DNA from: Tautonia plasticadhaerens
GTDB lineage: Bacteria > Planctomycetota > Planctomycetia > Isosphaerales > Isosphaeraceae
Length of the DNA stretch: 64,000 nucleotides
Reading direction: 5' to 3'
Assembly (NCBI RefSeq): GCF_007752535.1
Contig: NZ_CP036426.1
Location: 7,936,001 to 8,000,000, forward strand
A program made the translations under genes and the position numbers. The first letter of the stretch is position 1; every line of letters begins with the position of its first letter. Below, piece after piece: positions 1 to 11,196 of this stretch. Under the pieces are notes generated by a model that saw nothing but the letters and a program-made list of their open reading frames with translations, was not told the DNA's origin and ran no database searches.

Positions 1-1
1 C

Positions 2-1759
<1,758 letters not shown>

Positions 1760-2110
1760 CGACCACCGCGATGCCCCCGGCCCGCGGCCTCGACCGGCCC
1801 CGTGGGCCGAACGTCATCGATCGTCTGATACGGAATTGCGTCGAGCCGTAACCATTGCGGACCGGGGTGGCCGGGCGCACGACCGCCGACCGGCCCGATG
1901 CCCGCCGTCCACGCCTTCCGCTTCCGGGCCCAAGACGTGGCGATCGGACAACTCAGGACGAATTGATGACGACGGCTCTGCCGAAAGTCGACAGCCTGGC
2001 CGACCGGACCGCATCCGCTGTGAGAGCATGGCCTGAGGAGCCCATATCGCTCCTGAGCGGTGCGTTATCTGGGGCGGAGGGCGCACCGCAGTCCCGCGCA
2101 GAGGATGCCC
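1760..2110. other. Intergenic region, no gene recognised
   Basis: 351 bp between the 3' ends of the WD40 gene (+) and the lipase gene (-). Open frames here lack recognisable protein features and no clear terminator hairpin was identified. Confidence 0.5.
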
Positions 2111-3874
2111 TCAGGTGCGGACCGGGGGCAGCTCCTCGGTCGTCTCGACGCCACGATCCAGGGCGAGCTGGTAGAGGTCGACCACGTGGTTGAGCAGCAG
2201 CTCGCCGGCGGCGCCGACGAAGGAGACCTGCTGGCCGACGTGCGCGAACGTCTTGCCCATCGTCGAGGCCGGCACGAGCGTGATGCTGTCGGCCAGGTTG
2301 ACGACCCGATAGGCGTTGGGGACCAGCTCGCCGAACGCCTTGACAAAGGCAGGGTCGCCGACCCGAGGGCCTGCGAACGAATAGAGGCGGATTTGCTCCG
2401 ACAGCTCCGGCCGGAGCAGCGCCAGCCTCAAGGCCCAGATCGTCGCCACCGCCGAGCCGAGGCTATGCCCGGCGATGTAGCAGGGCTTCGACGGGTCGAG
2501 CAGCGCGGCCACCTCGACGGGCCTGGGCCGGATCTGGGCGGCCATCGCCAGGAAGCCGCCGTGGATCCAGCCGCAGAACCGGCCCGACTCGGGGTCGGTG
2601 TAGGGGCGTTGGGTGCTGGAGAGGTTGTGCAGCCACTCGGCCGAGGTCTGCGTGCCCCGGAAGACGACCACGTTGGCGCGCTCGGTCTTCAGCACGAAGC
2701 CGACGAAGACCGGGAGGCGGTACTCGTGGCGGACGTAGCGGGGCACCGTCTCATAGAGCGCCGTCTCGACCGGCCGGACGAGGCGCTGCATCGGGCTCTC
2801 GGCCCCTTCCCAGAGGGGAGGGTGCTCCACGTCCAGGTATTGCTCGTAGAACTCCTGCTCGGCCACGAGCGTGGCGACCTGGTCCGAGGTGCCGAAGCGG
2901 TCGCGGAACTGGATGGCCTCGGCGAAGAAGCGGGCCATCATCGGGTCGTCGCCGAAGACCTGCGCGAACTCCCGGACGCGGGTCACATTCCCCGAGTAGT
3001 CGGGAGCCGCCCGGCCGATGCGGTACTGCATCACGGCCATCTTGCAGGCGAAGATCATCCGGCGGGCCTCGTCGCGGTCGTAGGGGACCCTCGGCGGAGG
3101 GATCGCGACCCGTTCGCCGAGGTCCAGGATCGACCGCACCTCCGCCTGCCAGGCCGCCTCCGTCGCGTAAGCGGCGGCGAAGGGGTCCCCGACCGCCCCC
3201 TCGACCGGGGCCCTCCCCCGGGCGACCGAGCGCCGCCAGCGGAAGAAGTCGGCCACGCTGCCCGCCACGAGCCCCAACCCGACGCCGCCCAGCAGGACTC
3301 GGCGCCGGGTCCATCGGGCCGCCTCCCGCTGCTGCTCCGCCCCCCGGCGGGCCCGACGCCGGGCGATCAGCCGGGCGAGCCGATCGCGGTCCACCGTGCG
3401 GGCCCCCTGGAAATACTCGTTGGCCACCCGGCCGACGGCCAGGGTCAGGGCGAAGTAGGCGGCCGCCTCGGCCCAGCTGCGGACCACCGGCACGTACAGG
3501 CTGATCGAGAAGACGACCATGAACGCCATCACCGCCACCGCCACCGCCCCGATCAGCCCCAAAGCAGCGATCGCGATCGTCAGCGGCCCCTGGCCCCGGG
3601 AATTCCCCCAGCGCCGGCCGACCTCGCGGATCATGAACCCGTTGAGGAGCAGGACGACGACGAGCTTCAGCTCGTACATCCAGGAGGCCGACGGCAGGGC
3701 CGTCACCAGGGCGCCGGCCAGCGCGAAGGTCAGGATGAGCCGGTGGGCCTCCGCGTTGACCGCCAAGGCGGCGTCCAGGACCGTCGCCGCCTGCTCGACC
3801 GAGGGTTGTCCGTCCGCCGGGCCCTGCGCCTCGCCGTCCGGCGCGGCGGCCTCGGTTCGCTGATCATGCGCCAT
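2111..3874 (-). CDS. Membrane-anchored class 3 lipase (alpha/beta hydrolase)
   Basis: 587 residues. The C-terminal half is a Lipase_3-type alpha/beta hydrolase: nucleophile elbow GHSLGSA (Ser471), then RVGDPAF, then NLADSITLVP (Asp529) and a late His563, forming a plausible Ser-Asp-His triad, with an FRGTQT oxyanion-type strand before it. The N-terminal quarter has three to four hydrophobic segments (about residues 45-150) and a basic stretch, so the enzyme is probably held in the membrane; a further hydrophobic, glycine-rich segment follows an RRR motif near residue 192. Likely reaction: hydrolysis of acylglycerols or other esters. The ATG at 3874 is preferred over the GTG at 3895 because GAGG sits 7 nt upstream. 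It is convergent with the WD40 gene and has no operon partner. Family assignment is firm, substrate unknown. Confidence 0.85.
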   Translation of the reverse strand: MAHDQRTEAAAPDGEAQGPADGQPSVEQAATVLDAALAVNAEAHRLILTFALAGALVTALPSASWMYELKLVVVLLLNGFMIREVGRRWGNSRGQGPLTIAIAALGLIGAVAVAVMAFMVVFSISLYVPVVRSWAEAAAYFALTLAVGRVANEYFQGARTVDRDRLARLIARRRARRGAEQQREAARWTRRRVLLGGVGLGLVAGSVADFFRWRRSVARGRAPVEGAVGDPFAAAYATEAAWQAEVRSILDLGERVAIPPPRVPYDRDEARRMIFACKMAVMQYRIGRAAPDYSGNVTRVREFAQVFGDDPMMARFFAEAIQFRDRFGTSDQVATLVAEQEFYEQYLDVEHPPLWEGAESPMQRLVRPVETALYETVPRYVRHEYRLPVFVGFVLKTERANVVVFRGTQTSAEWLHNLSSTQRPYTDPESGRFCGWIHGGFLAMAAQIRPRPVEVAALLDPSKPCYIAGHSLGSAVATIWALRLALLRPELSEQIRLYSFAGPRVGDPAFVKAFGELVPNAYRVVNLADSITLVPASTMGKTFAHVGQQVSFVGAAGELLLNHVVDLYQLALDRGVETTEELPPVRT

Positions 3875-4478
3875 GATGGTACCTCGTGTGGTCACACGCT
3901 CGGCGTCACCACGTCCAGGTGGCGATCGCGAGGTCCGAAGGTCGGCCGACGGCGGATGTGGGCACCCTGGGACGATGCCCCGACGACCGGAGGACGTGCT
4001 GGCGGCCCGCGTGAAGGGTGAGATGATCCGGCGACCGCTCGCCGTCGAGGCGATCGATCCCCGGCGATTCCATCCGAGGCGGACCGAATTCTCCAGATGT
4101 CATCATACCGCAGGAATCGACGGACTCCTTCGAAGCCGCCTCGAACGCTCACGGCGAGATTCGGGGGCGAAAAACCTGGACGAGGGCGTCAGTGCGGTTT
4201 TAGACACCTCCCGAGACGGCGTTCCCCACCGGGGTGGCGACGGGGGGGCCGTGAGGCCGATCGACATCACGATGAGGCCCTGACCCTGAAACAACCAGCT
4301 GGAGATCAGAATCCCACTGCCCGGATCCAAGTCGGAACTCGCTTCAAGCCGATGAGATCAGTCAGATACCCGGGCAAACCGTTTCCCGAGGCCCTGGGAC
4401 TCGGGCGTTGGCCGACATTCGGGCATCCGACGGACAGGACGGGGATGCCAGCAACTCCAAATTCCTGAAGGTGGACCG
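3875..4478. other. Intergenic region between divergent genes
   Basis: About 600 bp between the lipase start and the next gene on the plus strand. It must hold both promoters. Several frames are open because of the GC content, but none has recognisable protein features. Confidence 0.5.
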
Positions 4479-5645
4479 ATGGCAGGATGCCGCCCCCTTC
4501 GCCTGCGAGGCCGGTTCGCAGCCGCCCTCACCGTCACTCTGATCGCGTCCGCGGGCGTTGCCCGGGCGCAAGCCCCGCCACCCCCCTTGCCGCCGGCCGG
4601 GATGCCGGCGCCGGGCCTCTCCGACCTCTACGACGGCCTTCCGGCGCCGATGGTGATGACCGGCCCGGTGACCGCACCCGGGCCCGCGTATCCCCCCGGC
4701 TACGGCGCGGCGCCCCCGATGCCCCGGGTCGAGATGGGGGTCCTCGACACGATCGCCGAGTCGATCTTCGGCGACGCCTCCGCCCCGGGCAAATGGCGGC
4801 CGCTCTCGCTCGGCACCTTCTTCAGCGAGGGCTGGCTCGAGCCCTGGGCCGGCGGCCCCGCCGGGCGATCCGGCCTGACGCCGCGCCACGGCTGGCTGGG
4901 GGCGTTCGAGGGCGTCTTCTACCGGCTCTGGCTCGTGGATATGATCTACCAGAACAACCTCAACCGGCCGTACGGCGGGAATGGCTACCGGGGGGACGCC
5001 GCCATCTTCATCCCCTTCAGCCGCCGGTTCGAGCTGTTCCTCAACGTGCCGTTCGTCACCGCCAACGGGACCGAGGACCCGACCCGAGGCTACCGCTCGG
5101 ACTTCGGCGACATCTCCATCGCCGGGTCGTTCCTGCTCTCCGAGACGGAGTCGTTCACGCAGTTGTTCACCCTGGGTGCGATCGTGCCGACGGGCCAGAC
5201 CGAGACGGGGGGGGATCTCATGACCATCTTCCCCCGCTACTCGTTCTGGAGCAACCCGGGCGGCGGCGCGTGGGTGTTCCGCGGCGGGACGGGCATCAAC
5301 GTCCCGCTGAACAAGAACGACCAGCGGCCGGACCCCGTGATCGAGCCCGGGGGGGGACTGGTGTTCGGCGAGTCGACCTCCCAGACGAGTTACAACGCCG
5401 CCCTGGCGCTCGGCCGCTACTTCACGCCCCACGACGTGCCGTTCGGCGACCTCGTGCTCTATGCCAACTGCAACCTCATCGTCCCCCTCGAGGATGACAA
5501 CCTCCCGACCTACGTCGGGGTCGGCCCCGGCACGCGGTTCCACATCGCGAACAACTTCTGGTTCCTGCACTACTGGGAGTTCCCGCTGACGGGCGACAAG
5601 CCCTACGACTACCAGATGTCGACGGCCATCGTGAAGGCGTACTAA
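4479..5645 (+). CDS. Exported protein, probable outer-membrane beta-barrel
   Basis: 388 residues with an N-terminal signal peptide (basic start, hydrophobic core AALTVTLIASAGVARA, cleavage near AQA), then a proline-rich linker of about 60 residues. The rest consists of alternating amphipathic segments rich in aromatic residues and glycine, typical of a beta-barrel, for example the stretches around FELFLNVPFV, SFTQLFTLGAIVPTG and FRGGTGINVPL, and it ends in an aromatic residue (Ala-Tyr). This resembles planctomycete outer-membrane porin or transporter-like proteins of the phenol-degradation MetA type, but I cannot assign a substrate. A ribosome-binding site AAGGTGG precedes the ATG. A very strong inverted repeat follows the stop. 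Confidence 0.65.
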   Translation: MAGCRPLRLRGRFAAALTVTLIASAGVARAQAPPPPLPPAGMPAPGLSDLYDGLPAPMVMTGPVTAPGPAYPPGYGAAPPMPRVEMGVLDTIAESIFGDASAPGKWRPLSLGTFFSEGWLEPWAGGPAGRSGLTPRHGWLGAFEGVFYRLWLVDMIYQNNLNRPYGGNGYRGDAAIFIPFSRRFELFLNVPFVTANGTEDPTRGYRSDFGDISIAGSFLLSETESFTQLFTLGAIVPTGQTETGGDLMTIFPRYSFWSNPGGGAWVFRGGTGINVPLNKNDQRPDPVIEPGGGLVFGESTSQTSYNAALALGRYFTPHDVPFGDLVLYANCNLIVPLEDDNLPTYVGVGPGTRFHIANNFWFLHYWEFPLTGDKPYDYQMSTAIVKAY

Positions 5646-5694
5646 GGAGTCGCGCAAGGATAACCTGGTCAGAGATCTGGAGGGGCACGTGCCG

Positions 5695-5774
5695 GGGTGG
5701 CCGGGGTCTCGTCCGCGAGACCCCGGTGCGATGGCCTCCCGGCCGGGGTCTCGCGGACGAGACCCCGGCCACCC
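5695..5774. repeat. 32-bp perfect inverted repeat (compound hairpin)
   Basis: Arms 5695-5726 and 5743-5774 are exact reverse complements of 32 nt with a 16-nt loop. Each arm is itself a palindrome built on CCGGGGTCTCG with a 4-nt centre. It lies about 50 bp after the stop of the beta-barrel gene, so it may act as a factor-independent terminator without a U tract, or as a mobile palindromic element. Related palindromes occur at 31637-31690 and 31884-31943. Confidence 0.9.
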
Positions 5775-6256
5775 ACCCCCGGAATTTCACCAGTTTCTTC
5801 TTGCGCGACCCCTAATCTCCGGCGCCCGTCGCCGTCGCCGTCGCCGTCGCGTCGGCGGCGGGGGGCGAATCGCCCGAGGCCGGCTCGATACCGGGAAGCG
5901 CGTCATACCTCGGGTCGACCGGCCCCGCCCCGGGGGCAACCAACGCCTCCCGGGCGGTGCGTCATCGTGCGGGGCGGGCGGGCCTCGGGACCGGAGGCCA
6001 CCGACGATGGCAGGATGTTCGACCGTCGACCCTCCCGAGCCGACTGCCGGCCGCGACGCTCGTCGGCGGAGGCGCCAGGGCAAAAGAGCAAACACGATCG
6101 CATGATATCAATCCGCTGGCATGGCAATTTGCCGGGATATCTAGATTCTAGGGATTGGGCACATTATGGTGGCCCGTGCGGGACCGATGCGACGTCGCGT
6201 GGCACCGCGATCGTGCGAGTACCTTCGTGATTGCCGCGGGCCCCGTGGGAGAATCG
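5775..6256. other. Intergenic region, no gene recognised
   Basis: Very GC-rich up to about 6090, then a short AT-richer stretch (6090-6170) that may hold the promoter of the next gene. No convincing coding frame was seen. Confidence 0.45.
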
Positions 6257-6697
6257 ATGATGACGCGCACCTTGAGGTGGAGCCTCCTGATTGCCCCGAC
6301 CTTGATCGTCGCGTTGGCGACGACGTCCGAGGCGTGCCATCGGCGTCGGGCCCGCGCGACCGCCACGACCTGCTACGCGGGGTATAACTCCGCGGGGTAC
6401 ACCTACGCGGGCACCACGGGCTACTACGACGCCGGGGGCGGCTACGCCATGGCCGGCGGGGGATACGACTACGGCGGGTATGCCGGCGGCACGGCTGGCT
6501 ATCCCGGCGGGTACGGATACGGCTACAACCCGGGCGGCCTCGGCGGGCCGTACTCCGGGCTGGGCGTCCGGCCCGGCCTGGGCTTCGGCGCACCGGGCCT
6601 GGGCATGGGCGGCAATCCGGGCGGCCTCGGCGGGCCGGCCTCCGGGCTGGGGGTGCGGCCCGGCCTGGGCTTCGGCGGCTTCGGCCCGGGTCGCTGA
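6257..6697 (+). CDS. Small secreted Gly/Tyr-rich protein
   Basis: 146 residues. An N-terminal signal peptide (basic start, hydrophobic core LLIAPTLIVALATTSEA) is followed by a basic patch and a low-complexity mature part: first Tyr/Gly repeats of the YAGG/YGGY type, then two imperfect copies of an NPGGLGGP-SGLGVRPGLGFG module. No catalytic motif is present. Such Gly/Tyr-rich exported proteins are common in planctomycetes and are presumed structural or surface proteins. The ATG at 6257 is chosen because it starts the signal peptide; a second ATG follows immediately at 6260. A longer upstream frame exists but encodes no sensible leader. Confidence 0.65.
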   Translation: MMTRTLRWSLLIAPTLIVALATTSEACHRRRARATATTCYAGYNSAGYTYAGTTGYYDAGGGYAMAGGGYDYGGYAGGTAGYPGGYGYGYNPGGLGGPYSGLGVRPGLGFGAPGLGMGGNPGGLGGPASGLGVRPGLGFGGFGPGR

Positions 6698-6942
6698 CCG
6701 TCCCCCGGTCCTCCGATCCCCCCGCGGGGGCGCCCCGGCCTGGGCCGACGGGCCCACCCGGGGCGATGTCGGCGGCGGCCCGTTGATGGTCGCCGCGCCC
6801 GGTCCCCGCGCGGCCGGCGGCCGGCGAGGGCGCTCGCACGCCGGCGGCTGCGGCCGGGCGTCACCGCGGTGGCGACCCGGCCCTCCGCTCAGGCCGCACG
6901 GGCGGGCGTTGGCGGCGGACAGCCCCTCCGCCGGGCTGGCCC

Positions 6943-7180
6943 TCGGGCCGGCTGGAGGGGCCCGAGGCCAAGCGGTTGCTCAGCGACGTCCTGGTCGGCC
7001 TGGTCGAGCGGCGGGAACGCCACGACGGCGACTCCGCCGTCGTCCGTCGCCAGGAGCGGGTAGGGGGCCGGTTGCTCCCCGAGCAGACCCCGCGGATGAA
7101 GGTGCGGCACCGGCCGGCGTCGATCTACGTGAAGCACATCGGCGGGCCGGACGGCTGCGAGATCAACCACGTCGAGGGCC
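6943..7180 (+). pseudogene. DUF1571-like gene relic
   Basis: This frame encodes a recognisable but incomplete match to the planctomycete DUF1571 family: a VERRERHDGD-like segment, a KVRHRPASIYVK segment (family pattern KVRHxPFSVYxK) and a CEINHVEG segment (family pattern xEVIYVEG). There is no start codon with a ribosome-binding site, no signal peptide, and the matching region is only about 80 residues where the family has well over 200. It reads as a decayed fragment. The identification rests on motif recollection, not on a search. Confidence 0.4.
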
Positions 7181-7393
7181 TGCGGGCGTACCGAGCTGAA
7201 ATGAGGGGTCGCAGCGTATTCGCCGCGATCGGGCCCGCCGGCCGGGCGTTGCCCCTAATCGACGCCCGGGGCTCCCCGATCGGGCTCTCGCCGGGCACTC
7301 CACCCCGGCCGCCTCGCCGATCGGGTTGCGAGGCCCGCTCCGGACCCCGGATAATGGCCCTCGGAGCGAGCCGAACGACCCCCGGGGGATCCC

Positions 7394-8740
7394 ATGACGC
7401 AGGCCAGCGCCTCGACCAGTGCCCGACCGACCGGCCCCGGAGGCCCGGCCGACGCCGTGCCGGAGGTGGCGATCGTCGCCCAGCACGCCTCGCTGGAGTT
7501 CGGGGGGGAGGCCGCCCTGCCCTTCCACTTCTTCCGGGTGCTCCGCAAGCGGGGCGTCGGCGCCCGGCTGGTCGTCCACGAGCGCTGCCGGGACGCCGTG
7601 GCCGGGGCCTTCCCCGACGACCTCGACCGCGTCGTCTTCGTCCCCGACCGGGCCATCCACCGCCTGCTCTGGCGGGTCGGCTCGGTGCTGCCGGGTCGGG
7701 TCGCCGCCATGACGACCGACACGCTGTTGACCCTGGTCACCCAGTGGCAGCTCCGCCGGGCCGCCCGGGATCTGATCCGGGACCACGGCGTCGGCCTCGT
7801 GCACCAGCCGATCCCGGTCTCGCCGAAGGCCCCCTCGCTGATCGGCGGCCTGGGGGTGCCGGTCATCATCGGGCCGATGAACGGCGGCATGGACTTCCCC
7901 GACGCCTTCCGCGGCTACGACGGCGCGGCCACCCGGCTGCTCTACCAGGTCGGCCGACGCGCCTCCTGGCTCGCCCACCGGCTGATCCCCGGCAAGCTCC
8001 GGGCCGACGCCCTGCTCGTCGCCAACCGGCGGACCGCCCTCGCGCTGCCCTCCGGGGCCAGGGGGGAGGTGATCGAACTGGTCGAGAACGGCGTCGACCT
8101 CGACGTCTGGGACGCCCCCGACGACCCCCGGCCCGACTCCGACCGGGACGGCCTCCCCCGCTTCGCCTTCCTCGGCCGCCTGGTGGACTGGAAGGCCGTC
8201 GACCTGCTGCTGGAGGCCTTCGCCCGGGTCGTCGCGCAGGCCCCCGCCCTCCTGGAGATCCTCGGCGACGGCCCGATGCGCCCCTCCCTGGAAGAAAAGG
8301 CCCGGGGACTCGGCCTGATCGGCGGCGACGGCCCCGACCGCGTCGAGTTCCTCGGCTGGCAGCCCCAGGCCGAGTGCTCCCGGCGGCTCTCCCGGGCCGA
8401 CGCCCTGGTGCTCCCCAGCCTCTACGAATGCGGCGGCGCCGTCGTCCTGGAGGCGATGGCGATGGCCCGACCCGTCGTCGCCACCGACTGGGGGGGCCCG
8501 GCCGACTACCTCGACCCGAGTTGCGGGATCCTCGTCCCGCCCGACTCCCGGGAGGGCTTCGTCTCGGGCCTCGCCTCGGCCATGCTCCGGCTGGCCGGCG
8601 ACCCGGACCTCCGCCGCCGGATGGGAGCGGCCGGGCGCCGGAAGGTCGTCGATCAGTACGCCTGGGACCGCAAGGCCGAGGCGATCCTCGCCATCTACGC
8701 CCGGGTCGCCTCCCGGGCCCCCGGCCGGCCCGTCGGCTGA
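7394..8740 (+). CDS. Glycosyltransferase family 4 (GT-B fold)
   Basis: 448 residues. The N-terminal Rossmann-like half begins after a short Pro/Ala-rich leader; the C-terminal half carries the GT4 hallmarks: FAFLGRLVDWKAVDLLLEAF, EILGDGPMRPSLE, VEFLGWQP and the nucleotide-sugar binding loop YECGGAVVLEAMAMARPVVATDWGG (EX7E-like). It transfers a sugar from a nucleotide donor in the cytoplasm, probably for polysaccharide or glycolipid synthesis; donor and acceptor cannot be read from sequence. GGGGGA precedes the ATG. It stands alone and is followed by a strong hairpin. Confidence 0.9.
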   Translation: MTQASASTSARPTGPGGPADAVPEVAIVAQHASLEFGGEAALPFHFFRVLRKRGVGARLVVHERCRDAVAGAFPDDLDRVVFVPDRAIHRLLWRVGSVLPGRVAAMTTDTLLTLVTQWQLRRAARDLIRDHGVGLVHQPIPVSPKAPSLIGGLGVPVIIGPMNGGMDFPDAFRGYDGAATRLLYQVGRRASWLAHRLIPGKLRADALLVANRRTALALPSGARGEVIELVENGVDLDVWDAPDDPRPDSDRDGLPRFAFLGRLVDWKAVDLLLEAFARVVAQAPALLEILGDGPMRPSLEEKARGLGLIGGDGPDRVEFLGWQPQAECSRRLSRADALVLPSLYECGGAVVLEAMAMARPVVATDWGGPADYLDPSCGILVPPDSREGFVSGLASAMLRLAGDPDLRRRMGAAGRRKVVDQYAWDRKAEAILAIYARVASRAPGRPVG

Positions 8741-8769
8741 CCCCCGCCCTCCCTCGACGGGGGCGGGGG
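8741..8769. terminator. GC-rich bidirectional hairpin
   Basis: CCCCCGCCC (8741-8749) pairs with GGGCGGGGG (8761-8769) around an 11-nt loop, directly after the glycosyltransferase stop and before the stop of the convergent DinB gene. There is no U tract. Confidence 0.5.
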
Positions 8770-8783
8770 CGGCCTCGCCCCGA

Positions 8784-9272
8784 TCAAATGGTGATCGGCT
8801 TGCCCAGCTTGCGGCGGACGGCGACGAACTGGCCGACGTGCATGATCGGGTGGCTGCCCACCATGTTCATGATGGCGCCGACGGTGGGGGCGAACGACGG
8901 GAACGTCTCGTCGGTGCGGTCGAGGTCCTCGTCGGAGAGGCTCTCGAGCAGGGCGAGGGTGGCCCGGCGTTGGGCCCCCCAGAGTTCCTGGTATCGCTCC
9001 CGGGGGTAGAACTTCGAGGGGTCGTCCTCGGCGTGCGTGCCCTTGGCGTGTGCCTCCTGGAAGCCGGGCGGCAGGGCGGGCGAGGTGCCGGGCTTGATCA
9101 ACTCGACGAAGTGCCGCTCGGACCCGATCAGGTGCCCGAGCTGCCAGGCGATGTGGTTCATCCCCTCCACCGGCCGGATGAGCAGGTCGGCGTCGGAGAG
9201 GTCCTTCAGGTAGGTGTCGACGAACATCGCGCTCATGTCGATGGTGCTGCGGATCACGTCCGTGGCGTTCAT
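8784..9272 (-). CDS. DinB-like four-helix protein
   Basis: 162 residues of the DinB/YfiT-like superfamily: a four-helix bundle with the characteristic HIAWQLGHLI histidine motif near residue 45 and a C-terminal HVGQF motif that normally complete a three-histidine metal site. Family members are often thiol-dependent transferases or have no known function. The ATG at 9272 starts the conserved first helix; a longer upstream frame runs back into the neighbouring gene and is not used. It lies 77 bp downstream of the TolB-like gene on the same strand and may be cotranscribed. Confidence 0.85.
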   Translation of the reverse strand: MNATDVIRSTIDMSAMFVDTYLKDLSDADLLIRPVEGMNHIAWQLGHLIGSERHFVELIKPGTSPALPPGFQEAHAKGTHAEDDPSKFYPRERYQELWGAQRRATLALLESLSDEDLDRTDETFPSFAPTVGAIMNMVGSHPIMHVGQFVAVRRKLGKPITI

Positions 9273-9349
9273 GGGGGGGGCGGGCTCCGGGGGGGAGGGG
9301 GGAATCGGGTCCCCGGGGCCGTCCCGACCCCGGGGATCGAGGCCCCCGG

Positions 9350-10486
9350 TCAGGGGGCCTCGTCGGCGTCGGCCGCATCGCCCTCGGGGTCGAGCACGAA
9401 GTCGGCGATGAACAACTGGCTCGTCTCGTCGGCGGTGCGGCCCTTGGAGGTCCACATCATCTTGGTCCCGTCGGGGCTGAAGACGGGGAGGCCGTCGAAG
9501 CCGGGGTAGTAGGTGATCCGCTCCCTCGCGCCGGTCTCCGCGTCGAGCAGGTAGACCTCGTAGTTGAAGTGCCCCTGCTCGCTGGTGGCGTAGGCGAGGT
9601 GTCGGCCGTCGGGGTGGAAGTAGGGGCCCCAGTTGACGTGCTCGTTGTCGGTGAGCTGCCGCTCGTCGTCCCCCTCGACGCTATTGACGAAGATCTGGAG
9701 CAGGTCGTTCTGCTCCCGGTCGCTCCGGTAGATGAGGGACTTGCCGTCGGGGGAGAAGAAGGGGCCGCCGTCGTAACCGGGGGCGTTGGTGATCTGCCGG
9801 ACGTCGGAGCCGTCGGCGTCCATGACGTAGATGTCGGCGTCGCCGTCCCGGAAGCTGGTGAAGACGATCTTCGAGCCGTCGGGCGAGTAGCTCCCCTCGG
9901 CGTCGTAGCCGGGGGCCTCGGTGATCCGGACGAGGCCCGAGCCGTCGGGCTCGGCCCGGAAGATGTCCATGTGCGGGTCGAAGTCCCAGGCGTAGCGCTC
10001 CGACCGGCTGTAGGCCGGGGCCTTCTGGCCGTCGGACTCGGCCGACCCGTCCTCGAGGGCGGGGTCGAGGTGCGAGGAGGCGAAGAGGATCGATTTGCCG
10101 TCGGGGTGGAAGAAGGCGCAGGTGCACTTGCCCTCCCCTGTGCTGACGAGCTTCGGCTCTGCGCCCGGGATCAGCTCGGCGGTGTAGATCTGGTACGCAT
10201 CCCACCCCTCCGGGGGGGCCTGCAACGTGGTCGGCTCGGGCCAGCGGGCGGCCTGGAAGATGATCGACGTGCCGTCGGGGCTGAAGTACCCCTCGCCGGC
10301 CTTGGCGAAGCCGAAGGTGACCTGGCGGATGTCCTTGAGGTGCCGGGCCTCGTTCGCCGCGACCTCCTCCATCGACATCTGTTCGGCGCCGGGGGGCCCG
10401 CCGTAGGGGGACGGCCGCCCCCCTTGCTGCTGCGGGGCGATCGTCGCCGGCAGCAGGGCCGAGAGCATCGCGAGGGTGAGCGTCAT
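9350..10486 (-). CDS. Exported TolB-like PD40 propeller protein
   Basis: 378 residues. A signal peptide (MTLTLAMLSALLPATIA) is followed by at least six PD40 repeats, each centred on (Y/F)(S/H)PDGxx(I/L)xFxS, giving a six-bladed TolB-like propeller in the periplasm. The C-terminus is acidic. Proteins of this type bind partners or peptides, and no peptidase domain is present. GGGAGG lies 9 nt upstream of the ATG, and a good sigma-70-type promoter lies at 10550-10578. Confidence 0.85.
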   Translation of the reverse strand: MTLTLAMLSALLPATIAPQQQGGRPSPYGGPPGAEQMSMEEVAANEARHLKDIRQVTFGFAKAGEGYFSPDGTSIIFQAARWPEPTTLQAPPEGWDAYQIYTAELIPGAEPKLVSTGEGKCTCAFFHPDGKSILFASSHLDPALEDGSAESDGQKAPAYSRSERYAWDFDPHMDIFRAEPDGSGLVRITEAPGYDAEGSYSPDGSKIVFTSFRDGDADIYVMDADGSDVRQITNAPGYDGGPFFSPDGKSLIYRSDREQNDLLQIFVNSVEGDDERQLTDNEHVNWGPYFHPDGRHLAYATSEQGHFNYEVYLLDAETGARERITYYPGFDGLPVFSPDGTKMMWTSKGRTADETSQLFIADFVLDPEGDAADADEAP

Positions 10487-10549
10487 CGTCGAGGGCCTCC
10501 CAGGTGATCGGGCCCGGGGCGTCCCTGTTCGACCCCCGGCGGCGGGACT

Positions 10550-10578
10550 AGTATAGGGGCTGCGTCCCGCCCCGCCAA
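10550..10578 (-). promoter_or_regulatory. Sigma-70-like promoter for the PD40 gene
   Basis: On the minus strand, TTGGCG (10578-10573) and TATACT (10555-10550) are separated by exactly 17 nt, about 64 nt upstream of the ATG at 10486. The AT-rich box stands out in this GC-rich background. Confidence 0.5.
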
Positions 10579-10641
10579 TCGGCCCGAAGCCGCACACCGA
10601 GACGAGCCCGCGGGCGCCTCCCGCCCGGAGGAACTGGTTCC

Positions 10642-11196
10642 TTGGCAAAGATTTATACGAAAACCGGCGACGACGGCACCACCGGCCTGCTCGGGCCCGG
10701 CCGGGTCCCGAAGGACGACCGGAGGATCGAAGCGTACGGCACGGTCGACGAGCTGAACGCCGTGCTCGGCGTCGCCCGGGCCGACCGGGAGATCGGCCTG
10801 GACCTGGACCGCAAGCTCGGCCTGGTGCAGGAGGAGCTGTTCGCCGTCGGCGCCGCCCTGGCCGACCCGGATCCGGAGGGGCCCTTCCACGGGGCCGTCC
10901 CCGGGCACTTCGCCGATCGGCTGGAGCGAGAGATCGACGCCCTCGACGCCGAATTGCCGAGGCTGGAGCACTTCATCCTCCCCGGCGGGACCCCGATCGC
11001 CGCGAGGCTGCACCTGGCCCGGACCGTCTGCCGACGGGCCGAGCGGGCCGTCGTCTCCCTGGCCCAGGCACCGGGGCAGCACGTCCCCGAGCCGATCATC
11101 GTTTATTTGAACCGCCTGAGCGACTACCTGTTCGTGCTCGCCCGATCGGCCAACGCCCGATCCGGCGTGGCCGACGTGCCCTGGAGGGGCCTGTGA
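10642..11196 (+). CDS. ATP:cob(I)alamin adenosyltransferase, PduO type
   Basis: 184 residues, full length for the PduO family. The N-terminal KIYTKTGDDGTTGLL ATP-binding motif, the RIEAYGTVDELNAVLG motif and the C-terminal helix ARLHLARTVCRRAERAVV with VYLNRLSDYLFVLAR are all present. It transfers the adenosyl group of ATP to reduced cobalamin, making adenosylcobalamin. The start is a TTG with GGAGG 10 nt upstream, which decides the start. It overlaps the next gene by 4 bp (GTGA), so the two are translationally coupled. The product is the cofactor of the B12-dependent ribonucleotide reductase encoded at 49214-52363. Confidence 0.93.
   Translation: MAKIYTKTGDDGTTGLLGPGRVPKDDRRIEAYGTVDELNAVLGVARADREIGLDLDRKLGLVQEELFAVGAALADPDPEGPFHGAVPGHFADRLEREIDALDAELPRLEHFILPGGTPIAARLHLARTVCRRAERAVVSLAQAPGQHVPEPIIVYLNRLSDYLFVLARSANARSGVADVPWRGL

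Noticed and set aside
6976-9009. Long frame starting in the DUF1571 relic and running through the glycosyltransferase gene
   Set aside because: After 7180 it has no recognisable protein sequence and overlaps the clear GT4 gene in another frame.
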